From Methylibium sp965279545 (GTDB taxonomy: Bacteria; Pseudomonadota; Gammaproteobacteria; Burkholderiales; Burkholderiaceae_C): a DNA stretch of 64,000 nt. The stretch is from contig NZ_OZ257250.1 of assembly GCF_965279545.1 (NCBI RefSeq), positions 2,604,001 through 2,668,000 on the forward strand. Reading direction: 5' to 3'. Below, in pieces: positions 44,069 through 54,389 of the stretch. Each line of letters begins with the position of its first letter. Within the stretch, counting starts at the first letter, position 1. The notes below the pieces were generated by a model that did not search any database, had not been told where the DNA came from, and saw nothing but the letters and a program-made list of their open reading frames with translations. The translations under genes were made by a program, and so were the position numbers.

Positions 44069-44169
44069 CGGGGCACCCTTCGCGCTGCGCGCTGTCCCGC
44101 CGAGCGGGAACATTCGCCCGGGGACCGGGAGAGGGCCTTTCGTGGCCCTTGGCGGCCGTACAGGCTCAT
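44065..44169 (-). CDS. Repeat-encoded mini-ORF, unit B (34 aa)
   Basis: ATG at 44169 overlaps the stop of the glycosyltransferase (44168-44166), and its TGA overlaps the ATG of unit A. The product starts MSLYGRQGPRKALSRSPG and ends SAGQRAARRVPR, arginine-rich. It shares its second half with unit A. Expression is inferred from the ATGA overlaps only. Confidence 0.45.
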   Translation of the reverse strand: MSLYGRQGPRKALSRSPGECSRSAGQRAARRVPR

Positions 44170-45188
44170 CGCGTCAGCCCACCGTACGCGGGCGACGGCG
44201 GCCGGTGCCGCAGCACATCGAGCCAGCCGCGCAGCGTGCCGAGGCCGTAGCCGGCGTGGTAGGTCACGATCACCAGCGGCACGTACAGTAGCAGGTCGAA
44301 ACCCTCCTCCTGGGCCACGACCAGTGAAGCGACCACCACGTACAGCCCGTACAGCTGGCCCAGCAGCGTGAAGCCGGCACCCGCCGCCGGCCAGACCAGC
44401 CCCAGCACCGCCAGCAGGCCCATCGCGGCGATGAAGGCGCCCGGCACCAGCTGCCGCAGCGCTGCCGCCTGGCGGTGCTTGCGCATCACGAAGGGCTTCC
44501 AGTAGCCGTACTGCAGTTGCTGGCGAAACAGCTGCGCGAGGGTTTCGCGCGGCCGGTAGGCCGAGACGATGCGCGCGCTCTGCCAGACAACCGCCCCTCC
44601 CCGCGTGAGCCGCAGGTTGTGCTCGTCGTCCTGGTTGCGCACCAGGCTCTCGTCGAAGGGCCCGAACTGGTCGAAGGTCGCGCGCGGCCAGCAGCCGAGG
44701 TAGACGGTGTCGGCCGGCCCTTCGTAGCCGAGGTCGCGCGAGCGCGCCCCGCCCGTCACCCAGCGCGACTGGAAGGCCGCAGCGATGGCTTCCTGGGTCG
44801 CGCCCTCGCCTTCGGCCCGCCAGGGCCCGCCGACATTGGCCGCCCGTGTGCGCGCCAGCGCCGCCAGGCATTCGGCGATGTAGTCGCTCTCGTAGCGCGT
44901 GTGCAGGTCCATGCGCACGATGACCTCGCCCTGCGCCCGCTCGAGGCAGCGGTTCAGGCCGCTGGAGACGATGCGCTTCGGGTTGTCGACCATCACGAAG
45001 CGCGCATCCGCCGCACAGCGCTGCGCGAGCAGCTCGCGCGTGCCGTCGTCGCTCATGCCGTCGGCCACCAGCACCTCGAGCTCGACGCCCTGCGGCAACT
45101 GCTGCTGCGCGAGCGCGTCGCAGAACGCGGCGACATGATCGCGCTCGTTGCGGCACGGGGCGATCACGCTGACGCGTCTGCCGCTCAT
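44166..45188 (-). CDS. Family 2 glycosyltransferase with C-terminal membrane helices
   Basis: 340 aa. GT-A core: VSVIAPCRNERDHVAAFCDAL, VLVADGMSDDGTREL, VNVDNPKRI-type segment, VRMDLHTRYESDYI (metal site) and the NQDDEHNLRLTRGG acceptor motif. Three hydrophobic helices follow from about residue 240 and probably anchor it. The layout resembles ExoA/succinoglycan-type transferases. The start at 45188 overlaps the next upstream gene by 4 nt, and its stop overlaps mini-ORF B. Confidence 0.85.
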   Translation of the reverse strand: MSGRRVSVIAPCRNERDHVAAFCDALAQQQLPQGVELEVLVADGMSDDGTRELLAQRCAADARFVMVDNPKRIVSSGLNRCLERAQGEVIVRMDLHTRYESDYIAECLAALARTRAANVGGPWRAEGEGATQEAIAAAFQSRWVTGGARSRDLGYEGPADTVYLGCWPRATFDQFGPFDESLVRNQDDEHNLRLTRGGAVVWQSARIVSAYRPRETLAQLFRQQLQYGYWKPFVMRKHRQAAALRQLVPGAFIAAMGLLAVLGLVWPAAGAGFTLLGQLYGLYVVVASLVVAQEEGFDLLLYVPLVIVTYHAGYGLGTLRGWLDVLRHRPPSPAYGGLTR

Positions 45189-46279
45189 GCCGCCGGAGCC
45201 GGCGCCCGCAGGCGCAGCGAGTCGTAGAGCACCGCCATGCGATCCATCTGCACGCGGCGCGACGCGCGCTGGACCGCCAGTTCGCGGTTGCGCTGGCCTT
45301 CGGCACGGGCGAAGTCCGGCTCGTCGTGCAGCCGCAGCAGCGCCGCCGCCAGCGCGCTGGGGTCGCGCGCCGGCACGATCAGGTCGGTGTCGCCGGCGAT
45401 CCACTGCCGGTTGGCCGGCAGGTCGCTCGCCACCACCGGCAGCCCGCAGGCCATCGATTCGAGCAGCGAGACCGAGGTCGCGTCGCTGCTCGGCACGCTG
45501 AGCGACACGCGCGAGCGCTGCAGCGTCGCGATCATCGCCGCGTCGCCCACGCGGCCGAGGAAGCGCACCGCGTCCGCGGGCAGGCCCAACTCCACGGCGA
45601 GCGCCTTCAGCGCCGCCTCATCGGGCCCGCCGCCGAGCAGGTGCAGTGTTGCATTCGCCTGCGGGCGCACCGTGCGCAAGCGTGCGAGCGCGCGCAGCAC
45701 GGTGTCGATGTTGTAGTTGGCTTCCCAGTTGCGCAGGCTCGCGATCTCGAAGTCGGCGGCCGGCCGGCCCGGGCGAAAGCGCTCGGTGTCCGCGCCCCAC
45801 AGCACTTCCTCGCAGCGCGCCGTCACGCCGTAGCGGCGGATCTCGGCCAGCATGTCCTGCGAGTCGGCGGTGATGAGCCGCGCGCGCTTGAGCGACCAGC
45901 CGACCAGCGCCGCCATCGCACCGCCGCGCAGGCCGGGTGCGCGCGGGGTCACGAGGATGTCGGAGCCCCAGGCCGTCAGCACCCTGGGTACCTGGGCGCC
46001 AAGCGAACAGGCCCCTGCCCACAGCCCATAGGACGTGACGTAGTGGCCGTGCAGCCACTGCGGCGCCAGCCGGCGCGCGAGGCGCTGCACCTCCGGGATC
46101 GCCAGGAACCAGCCCGCCGCGTCACCGCCGGGCCGCACCGCGATGACGTCGCTGGCGCCCGGCACCTCGGCCGGCCGGCGCGTGACGACCACGCAGTCGA
46201 AGCCGCGCTGCGCGATCTCGCGCACCCAGCGCTGGGTGTGGATGTTGCTCGCGTCGGCGAAGAAGAGGATCCGTTTCAA
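45185..46279 (-). CDS. Family 4 glycosyltransferase
   Basis: 364-residue GT-B enzyme. The N-terminal domain starts KRILFFADASNIHTQRWVREIAQRG, with ARLITADSQDMLAEIRRYG. The C-terminal nucleotide-sugar site has LLGGGPDEAALKAL, VRFLGRV and the GT4 signature VPSSDATSVSLLESMACGLPVVASD (Glu of E-x7-E near residue 285). The start is TTG at 46279, overlapping the upstream acetyltransferase stop (TTGA); no ATG lies nearby in frame. Confidence 0.87.
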   Translation of the reverse strand: MKRILFFADASNIHTQRWVREIAQRGFDCVVVTRRPAEVPGASDVIAVRPGGDAAGWFLAIPEVQRLARRLAPQWLHGHYVTSYGLWAGACSLGAQVPRVLTAWGSDILVTPRAPGLRGGAMAALVGWSLKRARLITADSQDMLAEIRRYGVTARCEEVLWGADTERFRPGRPAADFEIASLRNWEANYNIDTVLRALARLRTVRPQANATLHLLGGGPDEAALKALAVELGLPADAVRFLGRVGDAAMIATLQRSRVSLSVPSSDATSVSLLESMACGLPVVASDLPANRQWIAGDTDLIVPARDPSALAAALLRLHDEPDFARAEGQRNRELAVQRASRRVQMDRMAVLYDSLRLRAPAPAA

Positions 46280-46875
46280 GGCCCCACACCTTCCGCGGCC
46301 CAGGCCTCGTAGGCCATGCGCGCCGACTCGCCGTAGCTGGCCTCGTGCTGCTCGATCCATGCGCGGTCGAGCTCGCGCGTGTCGCCGACCACGCGCGCCG
46401 GCTGGCCCTCGACGATGGCGAAGGCGGGCACGCTGCCGCTGACATAGCTGCAGGCCTTGACCAGCACGCCGCGGCCGAGCGTCGTGCCAGGTGCGATCAC
46501 GCTGTGCGGGCCGATGAAACTCCAGGCGCCGAGCGCCACCGGTGCGCGTTGCATGCCGGCCGGTGCCTCGTGGCTCCAGTAGCGCTCGCGCTCCAGGCGC
46601 AGCGCCAGGTGGCTCGAATGCGTCAGCACCGAGACGAAGTTGGTGATCTGGCAGCCCTCGTCGATCACCAGGCCGCCCGAGGCGTCGATGAAATTGAAGT
46701 GACCGATGAACACATGGTCGCCCAGCATCAGCCGCCGCGGCGCTTCGACGTGCGTGTGGCTGCCGACGCGGCTGTGCTCGCGCCAGGCGCCATCGGCGCT
46801 GCGCACGCCGTAGACCATGCGCGGCGCCATCAGGCGCTGCCAGAGCTGGATCAGGGGACGTTTGAAGCCGTTCAT
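46276..46875 (-). CDS. Hexapeptide-repeat acetyltransferase
   Basis: 199-residue left-handed beta-helix transferase. The repeats begin around residue 50 (LMLGDHVFIGHFNFIDASGGLVI), with the active-site histidine region VSVLTHSSHLALRL, the repeat LGAWSFIGPHSVIAPGTTLG and the ending IVEGQPARVVGD. It probably O-acetylates the glycan. It is not PglD-like, because the N-terminal Rossmann domain is absent. It is coupled by 4-nt overlaps on both sides. Confidence 0.83.
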   Translation of the reverse strand: MNGFKRPLIQLWQRLMAPRMVYGVRSADGAWREHSRVGSHTHVEAPRRLMLGDHVFIGHFNFIDASGGLVIDEGCQITNFVSVLTHSSHLALRLERERYWSHEAPAGMQRAPVALGAWSFIGPHSVIAPGTTLGRGVLVKACSYVSGSVPAFAIVEGQPARVVGDTRELDRAWIEQHEASYGESARMAYEAWAAEGVGP

Positions 46876-48131
46876 GCCAGCCCGGATTGTCGCGTGTGCC
46901 GGCCCCCGAACAAGGCCGTCCAGGGCAGCCTGGTATCGCGAAGAAACAGCGCCAGCGCGACCGCGATCGCGAGTCCATAGGCCAGCGAGGTGGCCAGCGC
47001 CGCCCCCGCCGCGCCGTAGCGCGGAATGCTCCAGGCCGCGATCGCCAGCGTCAGCGCCAGCGACAGCCCGGCGATGGCGGCCGACCACTGCGGCCGGCCG
47101 CGCTGGTTGGTGTAGTAGGCCGACAGGCTGGACGCCGCCGCGTAGCCGGCGATGCCCGGCAGCAGCAGCCCCAGCGGCAGCAGCGCACCGGCATAGGCGG
47201 CCCCCAGCACACGCGGCAGCGCGAGCGTGGCGCCGGCGTAGAGCAGCGGTGCGGCGGCCAGCGTCGCGAGCAGGTTGACCTGCACCGCGCGCAAGGTGGT
47301 GCGCGCGGCCTGCTGCGCATCGGGCGCGCCGATGCGGTGGTAGGCCGAGACCGTGACCGCCGACGACAGCAGCCACAGCAGCTCGGCCACCTGCACCGCG
47401 ACCGAGTACACGCCCGCCTCGGCCAGCCCGCCATGGCGCTCGAGCAGGAACAGCGTGGCGCGGTAGTTGAGCAGGCTCACCACGTTGGTCGCGCCGATCG
47501 TGGCGACGAAGCGCCACTGCCCGCGCAACGGACCGGCGTCGGGTGCGGCCGGGCCGGCGTCGCGCCAGGCGGCAAGCCCGGTGCACACGCCGACCAGCGC
47601 CTTGCCGAGCACCCAGGCGGCAAGCACCGCGAGCGCCGCGGGTGCGGCGCCCTGCGTCAGGACCAGCAGCAGACCGAGCACGAGCGCCGGTGCCGCGACC
47701 TGCGGCGCATTGAGCGGCCCCATGCGCCCCTGGCCGAGCCACAGGCCGCTGGCGGTCGGCACCAGCAGCAGGAAAGGCGCGGCCAGCGCCAGCAGCCACA
47801 GGTGACGGTAGGGCTCGGCCTCGGCCCAGACCGATGCGCCGAGCAGCACCAGCGCGGCCACGACGCCCAGACCCAGCGCCGCGAGCAGCAAGGCGCCCAG
47901 CAGCGGACCCGGCCGCGCCTCGCGGTGCGACAGCTCCCGCGCCAGCAGCAGGCCCAGGCCCGAGAACAGCGTCAGCAGTGCCGACTCGATCGCGACGAAC
48001 AGCGCGAACGCGCCCTGCACTGCCGGTCCGAGCCGGGCCACCGTGACCAGGATGGCGAGGCCGAGCGCGACCGCAGCGAGGCGCGCCGCCAGGTTCAGGG
48101 CGGCGCCACGGGCGAGCGAGCGGGGCGGCAT
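46872..48131 (-). CDS. Polysaccharide flippase (second Wzx-type)
   Basis: 419-residue MOP-type membrane protein with about 12 hydrophobic helices. It begins MPPRSLARGAALNLAARLAAVALGLA and includes GATNVVSLLNYRATLFLLERHGG, typical of the flippase family. ATG 48131 was chosen over 48179 because it opens the first helix. It starts the reverse block and is divergent from lysS (160 bp). It differs clearly from the flippase at 25235, so two repeat-unit routes may exist. Confidence 0.83.
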   Translation of the reverse strand: MPPRSLARGAALNLAARLAAVALGLAILVTVARLGPAVQGAFALFVAIESALLTLFSGLGLLLARELSHREARPGPLLGALLLAALGLGVVAALVLLGASVWAEAEPYRHLWLLALAAPFLLLVPTASGLWLGQGRMGPLNAPQVAAPALVLGLLLVLTQGAAPAALAVLAAWVLGKALVGVCTGLAAWRDAGPAAPDAGPLRGQWRFVATIGATNVVSLLNYRATLFLLERHGGLAEAGVYSVAVQVAELLWLLSSAVTVSAYHRIGAPDAQQAARTTLRAVQVNLLATLAAAPLLYAGATLALPRVLGAAYAGALLPLGLLLPGIAGYAAASSLSAYYTNQRGRPQWSAAIAGLSLALTLAIAAWSIPRYGAAGAALATSLAYGLAIAVALALFLRDTRLPWTALFGGRHTRQSGLA

Positions 48132-48226
48132 CGGGGGAGGACGGCAGGAAGGAGCGCGGCGGCTGATTGTCAGGGACACCGGGCCGTGCCGGCGTGGGCC
48201 GGGCCGGCTGCAGCAGGGGCAGTCTC

Positions 48227-48232
48227 TAAAAT
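48227..48232 (+). promoter_or_regulatory. Possible -10 box for lysS
   Basis: TAAAAT in a GC-rich divergent spacer, 59 nt upstream of lysS. It is a common -10 form in this group. No good -35 is visible at 16-18 nt. Confidence 0.4.
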
Positions 48233-48291
48233 CCGCCGCTTGCCCTCAGCGCGCGCCCTGCCCGCTGCCGGCGCTTCCCCAGGACCGACCC

Positions 48292-49815
<1,524 letters not shown>

Positions 49816-49901
49816 TACGCCATTGCATTCAAACGCATCAGATTGAAGCCGGTGTCTTTGTCCTGAACGCTGACTGTCCAACCCCAGCGCGGGCGCCGCG
49901 C

Positions 49902-49985
49902 CGGGTTGCTGTGTTGCGTTCATGTCCCCCGGGGCCGGGCTCTCGCCCGGCCCTCCTCCTTTACTTCACTCCACACAGCAACCCG
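49902..49985. repeat. Nested inverted repeat around the lysS terminator
   Basis: Perfect 13-bp outer arms (CGGGTTGCTGTGT at 49902-49914 and its complement at 49973-49985) enclose 58 bp holding a 9-bp hairpin (49932-49953). The folded unit would be about 84 nt. It may be a structured RNA, a mobile miniature element or a bidirectional terminator. Confidence 0.55.
49932..49953 (+). terminator. Probable lysS terminator hairpin
   Basis: GGGCCGGGC, a 4-nt loop TCTC, then GCCCGGCCC, followed by TCCTCCTTT. The 9-bp GC stem is strong, but the U-tract is interrupted, so termination efficiency is uncertain. It lies 117 nt after the lysS stop. Confidence 0.5.
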
Positions 49986-50070
49986 CCCCAGCGCTGCCAC
50001 CACCGTGGCCTGCCGGGGCTTGAACACCCTCGTATGCGCAAACCGTGAGTGCTGGCGAGAGCCCGCCGGG

Positions 50071-50092
50071 CCTATGCACTGCACCGCATAGG
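50071..50092. repeat. 7-bp inverted repeat upstream of aldehyde dehydrogenase
   Basis: CCTATGC, an 8-bp spacer, then GCATAGG. It lies about 160 bp upstream of the sigma-54-type promoter, in the usual range for an enhancer site, but no regulator gene is adjacent. Confidence 0.35.
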
Positions 50093-50109
50093 AGGGTCTT
50101 TGTGTGCTC

Positions 50110-50177
50110 TGCTACGCGCCTGCTCCACGCGGTAGCAATTGACGCCGCCACCGCGCGAGATGGCGCATCGGGTAGCA
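50110..50177. promoter_or_regulatory. TGCTAC/GTAGCA half-sites, possible activator binding region
   Basis: TGCTAC at 50110-50115, then GGTAGCA at 50131-50137 and again at 50171-50177. The first two form an imperfect inverted repeat (TGCTAC-GCG against CGCGGTAGCA). They lie 55-120 bp upstream of the sigma-54-type promoter, as expected for a bacterial enhancer-binding protein. Confidence 0.4.
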
Positions 50178-50231
50178 CTCCGCCCCCGCGATTACTGCAA
50201 TGGATCGGCGCCCCCGAGGCGCAAAAGCCAC

Positions 50232-50247
50232 TTGGCATGATCCCTGC
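50232..50247 (+). promoter_or_regulatory. Sigma-54-type promoter for aldehyde dehydrogenase
   Basis: TTGGCATG-ATCC-CTGC: the GG (50234-50235) and GC (50246-50247) are exactly 10 nt apart, as in the -24/-12 consensus TGGCACG-N4-TTGC. Six of seven and three of four bases match. Transcription would start near 50259, about 78 nt before the gene. Confidence 0.6.
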
Positions 50248-50336
50248 GCCCTCGAGGGTTCTAGGCAACGGGCGAGCCACAAACACAGCTGACCCCGACC
50301 GATTGCAACGCAACCCTCATCCATTGGAGACACGCC

Positions 50337-51857
<1,521 letters not shown>

Positions 51858-51888
51858 TCCCGAAGCCCGCGCATCGCGTGCAAACCGA

Positions 51889-51913
51889 GGGGGTGGGCAA
51901 CCACCCCCTTTTT
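51889..51913 (+). terminator. Intrinsic terminator between aldehyde dehydrogenase and DUF779
   Basis: GGGGGTGG, a GCAA tetraloop, then CCACCCCC followed by five T residues: a perfect 8-bp stem. It ends 15 nt before the DUF779 start, so most transcripts from the dehydrogenase promoter should stop before the second gene. Confidence 0.8.
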
Positions 51914-51928
51914 CAATGGGTGACCCAC

Positions 51929-52318
51929 ATGATTGAAAAAGTCATTGCCACGGCCGCGGCGCTCGATCTCATCGAGATCCTCAAGCACAAGCACGGCACG
52001 CTCATGTTTCACCAGTCCGGCGGGTGCTGCGACAACAGTGCGGCCAACTGCTACTTGCCGGGGGAACTCACCATCGGAGCCCAGGACGTGTACCTCGGCG
52101 ATATCGGTGGCTGCCCGTTCTACATCGGCAAGGCACAGTACGAGTACTGGCGGCACACGCAGCTGATCATCGACGTGATCGACGGCCATGGCGGCGGCAC
52201 CTTCTCGCTCGAAGGGCCGGAGGGCAAGGCCTTCCACACCCGATCGAGGCTGTTCACCGACGAGGAGTTCAGCGAACTGCTCGCGGAGGAAAAACGCGCC
52301 GCGATCAGCGCTGCTTGA
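51929..52318 (+). CDS. DUF779 domain protein
   Basis: 129-residue protein of a family found beside acetaldehyde and alcohol dehydrogenase genes; the molecular role is unknown. Features: HGTLMFHQSGGCCDNSAANCY with a Cys-Cys pair and a third Cys, a GGCPFYIG motif and GGGTFSLEGPEG. The cysteines could bind a metal or act in redox. ATG 51929 was chosen; GTG 51920 in frame is possible. Its 3' end overlaps the convergent enoyl-CoA hydratase gene by 14 nt. Confidence 0.85.
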   Translation: MIEKVIATAAALDLIEILKHKHGTLMFHQSGGCCDNSAANCYLPGELTIGAQDVYLGDIGGCPFYIGKAQYEYWRHTQLIIDVIDGHGGGTFSLEGPEGKAFHTRSRLFTDEEFSELLAEEKRAAISAA

Positions 52319-53093
52319 ACTGCGCCTTGCGCTTGTTGCGGAAGGCGTCCATGCCTTCCTTCTGGTCTTCGGTCGCGAACAGGGCGTGGAACAACCGGCG
52401 TTCGTAGGCGATGCCTTCGGACAGGCTGCCTTCGAACGACCGGTTGACGGCGTCCTTGGCCATCATCACGCTGGGCAGGCTCATCGAGCCGATGGCGTCG
52501 GCCGCCGCCTGGGTTTCCTCGTGCAGGCGCGCCGCCGGGACCAGGCGCGAGACGAGGCCGGCGCGTTCGGCTTCCTGCGCGTCCATGTTGCGGCCGGTGA
52601 GCACGAGGTCCATGGCCTTGGCCTTGCCGACCGCCCGCGGCAGGCGCTGCGTGCCGCCGGCGCCGGGGATGATGCCGAGCTTGATCTCGGGCTGGCCGAA
52701 CACGGCGTTGTCGGCCGCGATCAGCAGGTCGCAGCTCATCGCCAGTTCGCAGCCGCCGCCCAGCGCGTAGCCGGCCACGGCGGCGATGATGGGCTTGCGC
52801 ACGCGCCGGATGGTCTCCCAGTTGCGGGTGATGAAGTCGCTCTTGTAGACATCCATGTAGCCGTATTCGGCCATCGCGGCGATGTCGGCGCCGGCGGCGA
52901 AGGCTTTTTCGCTGCCGGTGATGACAATGCAGCCGACTGTCTCGTCGGCGTCGTAGGCCTGCAGGGCCTGGCCCAGTTCGTCCATCAGGGCGTCGTTCAG
53001 CGCATTGAGCGCCTTGGGCCGGTTCAGGGTGATCCAGCCGGTCTTCAGCGGGGCATTGCCGCGCAGGTCGGTCAGCAGGTTCTCGTAGCTCAT
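52305..53093 (-). CDS. Enoyl-CoA hydratase
   Basis: Crotonase-fold enzyme, 262 aa, hydrating enoyl-CoA in beta-oxidation or related catabolism. Motifs: WITLNRPKALNALND, KAFAAGADIAAM (oxyanion loop), YALGGGCELAMSCDLLIAADNAVFGQPEIKLGIIPGAGGTQRLP with both catalytic glutamates. The C-terminal helix ends FRNKRKAQFKQR. The start at 53093 has a GGAGCG ribosome-binding stretch upstream. It is the mitochondrial-type short-chain hydratase by pattern. Confidence 0.93.
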   Translation of the reverse strand: MSYENLLTDLRGNAPLKTGWITLNRPKALNALNDALMDELGQALQAYDADETVGCIVITGSEKAFAAGADIAAMAEYGYMDVYKSDFITRNWETIRRVRKPIIAAVAGYALGGGCELAMSCDLLIAADNAVFGQPEIKLGIIPGAGGTQRLPRAVGKAKAMDLVLTGRNMDAQEAERAGLVSRLVPAARLHEETQAAADAIGSMSLPSVMMAKDAVNRSFEGSLSEGIAYERRLFHALFATEDQKEGMDAFRNKRKAQFKQR

Positions 53094-53220
53094 CGGGCGC
53101 TCCTTTCGCAGATCGGCGCACTGTACCGGGCGGCGCACCACGGCGTTGCCGCCGGCCACGGGGCACCGCGGCGGCCGGGGGGCTGCTGGAACGCAGGGCC
53201 GGCTGCTTCCCGCGGCTCAC

Positions 53221-54375
53221 TCAGTGCAGCGCCGAGCCTGAACCCGAACCGCCCGGTGGCACCTCCTCGGCCTGCTGCGGCAGCCGCTCGATCATCAGGT
53301 CGATGAACTCGTCGGCCCCGCGGCGGATCACGATGCGCACCGGCAGGTACTGCAGGCTGGGGGCGAACCAGGCCTCGATGCTGAGCGTGCTGGGATCGCC
53401 TTCGCGCCGAGGGCGCAAATGCCAGGCCGGCACGCGACCGAAGGGGGTGTCGAGCGCTTCCTCGCCGATCACGTCGTAGACCCAGCGGTCCACACGCCGC
53501 GGCAGGGCCAGCGGCATCTCGATGCGCCCACCGGGCTGCAGGCGCTCGGCGCCGGTCGTGAACAGGTAGGTCAATTGCACGAACTGGCTGGCGGTGTCCT
53601 GCATGGCCGGCAGGCCGATGTGGCGCTGGCCGTTGGCCAGCGTCACGCCGTCGGCGTCGAACTGCAGGCTGGCCCTGCGTGTGCGGCCGAAGGCGAGCTT
53701 CGTCTCTTCGTCGTAGCGCTGCGGCGCCAGACCCTGCGGCGTGATCTCGCCGTCGCTCGTCATGCGGCGCTGCATCAGCGGCGCGAAGCCCGGGCCGACG
53801 ATCACGTCCAGGTGCACCTGGTAGCGCGAGCCGTCGCGCACCCACTCGACTTGCGCCGTGCCGAGCACCTCGCCGCGCACGTAACCGGTGAGCGTATAGC
53901 TCAGGCGCGTCGATGCCGGCCAGGCGAAGGCGGGCTGGCCCGGGACGGACGGCGGCGTGGCTTGCGCTGCGCTGGCGGCTGGCTCGGCCGCAGCGGCGGC
54001 GGCGACATCCGACGGTGCGGGCGGCGGCTCCGAGGCGGCGGGCTGTTCTGCTGCTGGTCCCGGGTCCGCCAGCGGTTCGGCCGGCTCGGGGTCCGGCACC
54101 GACGCCGGCCGGGCCGCCGGGGCGGCGGCCGCTGCAGGCGCCCGACGCCGCGGCGCGGCCGGCGCCGGCGCGACGGCCGGTGGTGCGGCCTGCTGCAGCT
54201 CGCGCACGAAGGCGGCCTGCAGCCGCGGCGGGATGTTGTCGGCCTGCGGGCCGGCTTCGAGCAGGCCGCCCACGCGCTCGGCCAGCAGACCGTGCAACAG
54301 CAGTGTGGCCCCCACCAGCAGCACGAAGACGCCCCGCCGCGCCGGCCGGTGCGGGCGATGCCGTGCGGGCGTCAC
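53221..54375 (-). CDS. DUF3108 domain protein with TonB-like N-terminus
   Basis: 384 aa, starting at GTG 54375. One N-terminal transmembrane helix (GVFVLLVGATLLLHGLL) is followed by a long Pro/Ala-rich linker (about 60-155) and a periplasmic domain (FAWPASTRLSYTLTGYVRG..., WYDVIGEEALDTPFGRVPAWHL-type end) of the DUF3108 family. Related proteins act in envelope lipid or polymer handling, but the function is not known. It lies 14 nt downstream of the M61 peptidase, in the same direction. Confidence 0.75.
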   Translation of the reverse strand: MTPARHRPHRPARRGVFVLLVGATLLLHGLLAERVGGLLEAGPQADNIPPRLQAAFVRELQQAAPPAVAPAPAAPRRRAPAAAAAPAARPASVPDPEPAEPLADPGPAAEQPAASEPPPAPSDVAAAAAAEPAASAAQATPPSVPGQPAFAWPASTRLSYTLTGYVRGEVLGTAQVEWVRDGSRYQVHLDVIVGPGFAPLMQRRMTSDGEITPQGLAPQRYDEETKLAFGRTRRASLQFDADGVTLANGQRHIGLPAMQDTASQFVQLTYLFTTGAERLQPGGRIEMPLALPRRVDRWVYDVIGEEALDTPFGRVPAWHLRPRREGDPSTLSIEAWFAPSLQYLPVRIVIRRGADEFIDLMIERLPQQAEEVPPGGSGSGSALH

Positions 54376-54389
54376 GACACGCCGCGGTT

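Larger units (their letters stand above)
43991..44169 (-). repeat. Tandem dispersed-repeat units at an ATGA gene junction
   Basis: Two units: B at 44065-44169 and A at 43991-44068. Their 3' parts, 55 nt each (44065-44119 and 43991-44045), match at 53 of 55 positions with a period of 74. Their 5' ends (first 19 nt) match at 17 positions. Unit B has 27 nt more in the middle. Each contains the hairpin TCCCGC-TCG-GCGGGA. Each begins and ends in ATGA, so insertion keeps stop/start coupling. Confidence 0.8.
49816..50336. other. 521-bp structured intergenic region between lysS and aldehyde dehydrogenase
   Basis: No protein-coding gene is convincing here. It contains a nested inverted repeat (49902-49985) around the likely lysS terminator hairpin, a 7-bp inverted repeat (50071-50092), three TGCTAC/GTAGCA half-sites (50110, 50131, 50171) and a sigma-54-type promoter (50232-50247). 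It looks like a terminator followed by a regulated promoter with upstream activator sites. Confidence 0.6.

Noticed and set aside
44120..44150. Hairpin AGGGCC-TTTCGT-GGCCCT as a terminator of the glycosyltransferase
   Set aside because: It has no T-tract and lies inside mini-ORF B of the repeat unit.
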